Positions 12,197 through 15,482 of a stretch of 15,482 nt of DNA are shown in pieces (positions within the stretch are counted from its first letter, which is position 1; each line of letters begins with the position of its first letter). A model generated the notes under the pieces. It made no database searches. It was given only the letters and a program-made list of their open reading frames with translations, and had not been told where the DNA came from. Location: the NCBI GenBank assembly GCA_002503885.1, contig DASQ01000139.1:1-15482 (forward strand), given 5' to 3'. Source of the DNA: Methanoculleus marisnigri. Lineage in GTDB: Archaea; Halobacteriota; Methanomicrobia; Methanomicrobiales; Methanoculleaceae. Position numbers and translations under genes: made by a program.

Positions 12197-14038
12197 TCAG
12201 GGGGCAGCAGGCTGACCGGAGCGGTGTGTGCGGTCGGCATCAGGTATCCGGAAGGCATCGGCTCCCCGGCACTCCCGCACCCGTCCGCCTTCGATCGAGA
12301 GGACGCGGTCGGCGAGGGCCAGGAGCGATGGGCGGTGAGAGACGAGGATGGTCGTCCGGTCCCGGACGAGGGTTTTGAGTGTCTGCCGGATCTGGTCCTC
12401 GGTCTGCAGGTCCAGTGCGGATGTGGGCTCGTCGAGGATAAGGATGGGTGCGTCCTTCAGGAACGCCCGGGCGATGGCGACCCGCTGCCGCTGGCCGACG
12501 GAGAGCTGGGTCCCCCGCTCCCCGACGATCGTCTGGTAGCCGTCTGGAAATCCCACGATGTCGTCGTGGATCTGCGCCTTCCGCGCGGCTCCTATGACAT
12601 CCTCGAAGGTTGCCTCAGGCCTGCTGTAGCGGATGTTCTCCTCGATGGTGGTGTGGAAGAGGAAGAGGTCCTGTGAGACGAGCGAGATCTGCCGCCGCAG
12701 CCACCGGGGGTCGAGCGATAAAAGGTCGCGCTTATCGAGGGTGATCGTGCCTTCCTGCGGCGCGAACGCCCGGAGGATCAGGTTGACGAGCGTCGTCTTC
12801 CCCACACCGGTCCGCCCGACGACGGCGACCACCTCACCGGGATGGGCGACGAAGTTTGCGTCCGAAAGGACCGGTTCGGACCCGGTGTAGCCGAACCGGA
12901 CGCCGGCAAACTCGATTTGGCCCTGGACCGTGGCGGGCACAATCCCGCCGGCGCCCGCTTCACCGTCCATCCCGAAGAGGTCGCGCAGGCGGGCGGCGGA
13001 CGTGAGTGCGGGCTGCATGACGACGGGGAAGGCGAAGAACGTGTTGACGGTGGGAGCGAACGTCACGATGTAGACCGCGAACGCGACGAAGTCCCCCACG
13101 GTCATGGCACCGGCGAGCACCTCGTTCCCGCCGAACCAGAAGACGGCGATGATCATGAGCGACATCGTGCCGATCCTGAAATACTCCGAGAATGCGGAGA
13201 GCATCGTGTTTTTGATCCGGGCATTGACCATGTTCCGGAGCGTCCCGGAGACCTTGCGCACCTCCCGGTCCTCTGCGGCGTGCGACTTTACGGTGTCGAT
13301 GCCGGCGATCACCTCCTGGAGGTCCCGCGAGACGTAGGCCTGCCGCTCGCGCTCCCGGTGGGTGGCGGCACGGATCCGCCGGATGAAGACGGCGTTGACC
13401 AGCAGGTAGAGGGGGATGAAGGCGACGACGACGAGCGTCAGTCTGAGGTTTAAAATGCAGAGGATGGCGAAGGTGAAGGTGACGTAGAGGGCGTTTGCGA
13501 CGATCTGGGGGAGGTACTGGGAGACGGTATACTGCAGGATCTGGATGTCGTCGGAGAGGCGGGACATGATGTAGCCGGTCTGCTGCGACTTGAAGTACGA
13601 GAGCGGGAAGCTCAAGACATGCTCGATGAGGGTGGTCTGGAGGTTGAAGGCGTAGCCTTCCCGGAACCGGGCGGTCCAGTAGTTCCGGACCAGGTCTGTA
13701 GCGCCGGTGAGGAACCCGAGCACCAGGAGGGCGACGATGAGGGGGTTGAGCGATGAGAGGAGTCCGCCGGCCCCTGCGAGGAGGGCGTCGGGGGCGGGGG
13801 CTTCCCCGAGCAGGATGTTGTCGATGAAGACCTTGATGCTGAGCGGGAGGACGGTCTTTGCGGCGGAGACAAGAGCCGTCGCTGCGAACGCCAGCACGCC
13901 GACTCTCCAGATCGGCCGGGCGAACCGGAGGAAGAAGGCGAGGTCGGAGAACCGGAGGTCTTTGCCGGACTTCACCGGCTGCCGCATGAGATCCCGGGTG
14001 AAGGCGACGGTGCGCCGGCAGTGGTCTGTGATTCCCAT
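12197..14038 (-). CDS. ABC exporter, fused membrane and ATPase domains
   Basis: This 613-aa half-transporter has an N-terminal six-helix type I exporter domain (about residues 40-325) and a C-terminal ATPase. ATPase motifs are Walker A GRTGVGKTT at 408-416, Q-loop in SLVSQDLFLF, signature LSVGQ at 512-516 (Val in place of the usual third-position Gly), Walker B ILILDE at 532-537 and the H-loop His at 568. It should work as a homodimer exporting a lipid, peptide or drug-like compound; the substrate cannot be read. The start is uncertain. The ATG at 14038 has no ribosome-binding site, and a TATA element at 14126-14134 would give a leader of about 65 bases. The ATG at 13987 is possible, and the frame extends up to 14158. 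Either way all transmembrane helices are kept. The gene is divergent from the DUF5518-like gene. Confidence 0.9.
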   Translation of the reverse strand: MGITDHCRRTVAFTRDLMRQPVKSGKDLRFSDLAFFLRFARPIWRVGVLAFAATALVSAAKTVLPLSIKVFIDNILLGEAPAPDALLAGAGGLLSSLNPLIVALLVLGFLTGATDLVRNYWTARFREGYAFNLQTTLIEHVLSFPLSYFKSQQTGYIMSRLSDDIQILQYTVSQYLPQIVANALYVTFTFAILCILNLRLTLVVVAFIPLYLLVNAVFIRRIRAATHRERERQAYVSRDLQEVIAGIDTVKSHAAEDREVRKVSGTLRNMVNARIKNTMLSAFSEYFRIGTMSLMIIAVFWFGGNEVLAGAMTVGDFVAFAVYIVTFAPTVNTFFAFPVVMQPALTSAARLRDLFGMDGEAGAGGIVPATVQGQIEFAGVRFGYTGSEPVLSDANFVAHPGEVVAVVGRTGVGKTTLVNLILRAFAPQEGTITLDKRDLLSLDPRWLRRQISLVSQDLFLFHTTIEENIRYSRPEATFEDVIGAARKAQIHDDIVGFPDGYQTIVGERGTQLSVGQRQRVAIARAFLKDAPILILDEPTSALDLQTEDQIRQTLKTLVRDRTTILVSHRPSLLALADRVLSIEGGRVRECRGADAFRIPDADRTHRSGQPAAP

Positions 14039-14125
14039 AATATACAGGTCCGGTTGAGGAGCAGTCCGGGGCCGGGAGGGTCGCTCTCCGGCCGCGGCTC
14101 TGTTGCAGTTCCATACCTCCCCTGG

Positions 14126-14134
14126 TGTATAATA
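14126..14134. promoter_or_regulatory. TATA element between the divergent ABC exporter and DUF5518-like genes
   Basis: GTATAATAC on the plus strand reads GTATTATAC on the other, so it can act in either direction. It predicts starts near 14103 on the minus strand and near 14156 on the plus strand. No second TATA box is obvious between the two genes. Confidence 0.4.
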
Positions 14135-14175
14135 CCTCTGCTCCTGCGACAGGGACAAACCAGAATGGTTAACGC

Positions 14176-14949
14176 ATGGCGGGGCGAGATCCCCCCATGG
14201 TATCGCGTACCGTCGGCGAACGCCTCTTTGGGGCGGTCGTGGGAGCGCTGGCGATCGGTGCGGTCTTGCTTCTCGGTCTGCTGGGGACCCTCCCGGGTCC
14301 GGTCATGACGGTAGCGTTCCTATTCGGCGGGGGCCTCGTCGCCGGGCTCCTCACCCCGGGCTCGGTGAAGGACGGGGCCATCACCGGGGCCGTGTGCGGG
14401 GTGCTCGCGGCCCTGTTTATTGCCTCCGCAACAACCCTCATGAGCCTGGTGAACAGCGAGCCGCAGTATCCTCCGTTCTGGATGACGTTAGGCTTCTACG
14501 CTCTGATCCTCACGGCACTCCTCCTCCCCTACAACGCCGTCGGCGGGGCGGCGGGGACGGCGGTGCGAAACGGTATCAGGAGGGGCACTGCCGGTGCCGC
14601 TGAGCGAACACGATGGCTCGGGATCGGCACCGGCACGGCCGTCATCGCCGGGTCGGCTCTCATCGTTGCCTTTCTCGGCCCGCTGCTCCTGGCCGCCCCG
14701 CTCGTCGGTGGGTTCATCGCAGGCTATTCCACGAAGGGAGGGGCACGAAACGGCCTTGAGGCCGGGCTTGTCGCGGCACTCTTCGGAACCGGCCTTTTTC
14801 TGCTCCCATTCCTCTGGACCGCGTCGCACGACACGGGGTTCGTCGCCGGGCTCGCGGGGATGGCCGGGATCGCCCTGGGGTATCTCTATATTCTTCTCGG
14901 GACCGCCGCCGGGGTTGCCGGGGCGGTTGTGCGGAAGAGTTTCACATGA
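14176..14949 (+). CDS. DUF5518-like membrane protein with internal duplication
   Basis: This 257-aa, Gly/Ala/Leu-rich protein has about eight hydrophobic segments. It is built from two related halves. GGGLVAGLLTPGSVKDGAIT at 51-70 matches GGFIAGYSTKGGARNGLEAG at 178-197, and each is followed by a Gly/Ala-rich helix. GGAAGTAVRNGIRR at 123-136 matches GVAGAVVRKS at the C-terminus. This repeated G-G-x-x-A-G-x-x-x-x-G-x-x-x-G pattern is that of archaeal DUF5518 proteins, which normally have one such unit. Function is unknown. The start could also be the ATG at 14197, and neither start has a clear ribosome-binding site. The stop codon is inside a 12-bp inverted repeat. Confidence 0.75.
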   Translation: MAGRDPPMVSRTVGERLFGAVVGALAIGAVLLLGLLGTLPGPVMTVAFLFGGGLVAGLLTPGSVKDGAITGAVCGVLAALFIASATTLMSLVNSEPQYPPFWMTLGFYALILTALLLPYNAVGGAAGTAVRNGIRRGTAGAAERTRWLGIGTGTAVIAGSALIVAFLGPLLLAAPLVGGFIAGYSTKGGARNGLEAGLVAALFGTGLFLLPFLWTASHDTGFVAGLAGMAGIALGYLYILLGTAAGVAGAVVRKSFT

Positions 14950-14995
14950 AAATCGGTTTGAAGGTGGAAATGGAAGCCGGGTTACCGATTTTCAT
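14946..14995. repeat. Perfect 12-bp inverted repeat at the end of the DUF5518-like gene
   Basis: ATGAAAATCGGT (14946-14957) and ACCGATTTTCAT (14984-14995) are exact reverse complements with a 26-base loop. The left arm includes the stop codon TGA at 14947-14949. It could be a 3'-end hairpin that protects or terminates the transcript, or a regulator-binding dyad. No T-run follows, so it is not a classic terminator. Confidence 0.7.
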
Positions 14996-15027
14996 CGGTC
15001 GAGCCTGTGGACGGCACGGCCGCATAA

Positions 15028-15276
15028 GCGTTTTGGGACAACCTAAAGACCTCATATGATTGTGGGATGACCTCCTACAGTAGTGACGGATCTTCATGGA
15101 GTGAGGTAGATTCCGGATCTGATTCTGGAGTCTGGATCAGTTTCGTGGAGACGCTCAAAGTAAAATGGTTCCCTTCAGAAGGTTATTACAAAGTGGCATC
15201 CACCCATTCCGGCACATACCCAGCCGGAGCAACTCCACAGACCTACTTCCGAACACTAGTACTCGTTGTCATTTAA
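15028..15276 (+). pseudogene. Remnant of a putative surface or secreted protein gene, ended by the dispersed repeat
   Basis: The frame is open from 15028, just after a TAA at 15025-15027, to a TAA at 15274-15276. From the only ATG (15067) it gives 69 aa, rich in Ser, Tyr and Trp, with GVWISFVETLKVKWFPSEGY then KVASTHSGTYPAGATPQTYF. This looks like the C-terminal part of a strand-rich extracellular protein. Residues before the ATG (AFWDNLKTSYDCG) also look coding. There is no ribosome-binding site. The last residues (LVLVVI) and the stop come from the start of repeat copy 2, so the gene appears cut at its 3' end, and probably at its 5' end too. I do not recognise the family. Confidence 0.45.
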
Positions 15277-15472
15277 CTCTATGAATTTCCTTTCCCGCCC
15301 TTCGCATCTCTCACGGCCTGCCTTCTGTGTGGGACCATATCCCGATCTGCACCCTGGATTGCTTCACGCGAAACTACGAAATTTCAGTTCTGTTGAATAG
15401 GGCATGAATAGGGAAGCATCGACCCGGGACGAGGAATCGCCCCGGGCATGCCCCTGCAAGTGGACCGTGGGG
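15261..15472 (+). repeat. Dispersed two-block intergenic repeat, copy 2
   Basis: This is the second copy, in the same orientation, of the repeat at 8119-8281. Block A is 15261-15332 and block B is 15440-15472, the latter identical over 33 bases to copy 1. The spacer is about 49 bases longer than in copy 1. Similarity to copy 1 stops right after block B (GTGGGG), where copy 1 goes into the GC hairpins. Copy 2 lies at the 3' end of the broken gene before it. The window ends ten bases later. Confidence 0.75.
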
Positions 15473-15482
15473 ATATCACCTC

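Noticed and set aside
12960..14114. 384-aa minus-strand frame with GGGGAGG before its ATG at 14114
   Set aside because: It is out of frame with the ABC exporter, its protein is Arg/Pro-rich shadow sequence, and the TATA element at 14126-14134 is only about 16 bases from that ATG, so transcription would start after it.

Overview
The window looks like chromosomal DNA from a methanogenic archaeon, most probably Methanomicrobiales and possibly Methanoculleus-like. The reasons are two F420-type formate dehydrogenase operons with an FrhB-like beta subunit, archaellin-like proteins with a class III signal peptide (FTG|LEAAI), a DUF1616 and a DUF5518 protein, GC-rich genes separated by AT-rich intergenic DNA, archaeal TATA elements, oligo-T terminators and several probable leaderless promoters. 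The genus is inference; I could not search a database.

Layout. Positions 1-828 are an AT-rich left edge and a minus-strand zinc-ribbon/HTH protein that resembles the N-terminal part of an IS66-type transposase without the catalytic part. Positions 1182-8024 hold two tandem fdhA-fdhB operons. Each has its own promoter region and oligo-T terminator, and the catalytic subunits are both 688 aa and mosaic in their similarity. Positions 8025-8518 are non-coding and hold copy 1 of a two-block dispersed repeat followed by two perfect GC-only hairpins. Positions 8519-11870 form a cell-surface cluster: a secreted protein and a DUF1616 membrane protein on the minus strand, two overlapping archaellin-like genes on the plus strand, and a convergent YdjM-type membrane hydrolase. 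Positions 11965-14949 hold a 63-aa membrane protein, an ABC exporter and a DUF5518-like membrane protein with an internal duplication. The right end (14946-15482) holds a 12-bp inverted repeat, a gene remnant cut by the dispersed repeat, and copy 2 of that repeat in the same orientation as copy 1.

How the genes work together. Each FdhA (Mo/W-bis-pterin, one [4Fe-4S], catalytic Cys132-His133) oxidises formate, and its FdhB (FAD, F420 site, ferredoxin-like clusters) passes the electrons to F420 or to an associated Hdr complex. No formate transporter or cofactor-synthesis gene is present. The two copies share no recognisable operator except an 11-of-12 element, so differential expression (for example by formate level or by Mo/W supply) is a reasonable hypothesis. 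The surface genes may act together at the envelope, but no archaellum motor genes are here, so the role of the archaellin-like proteins is open.

The items most worth following up are the fdhAB duplication with conversion-like patches and different promoters, the dispersed repeat that brackets about 7 kb, and the archaellin-like/DUF1616/secreted-protein neighbourhood.
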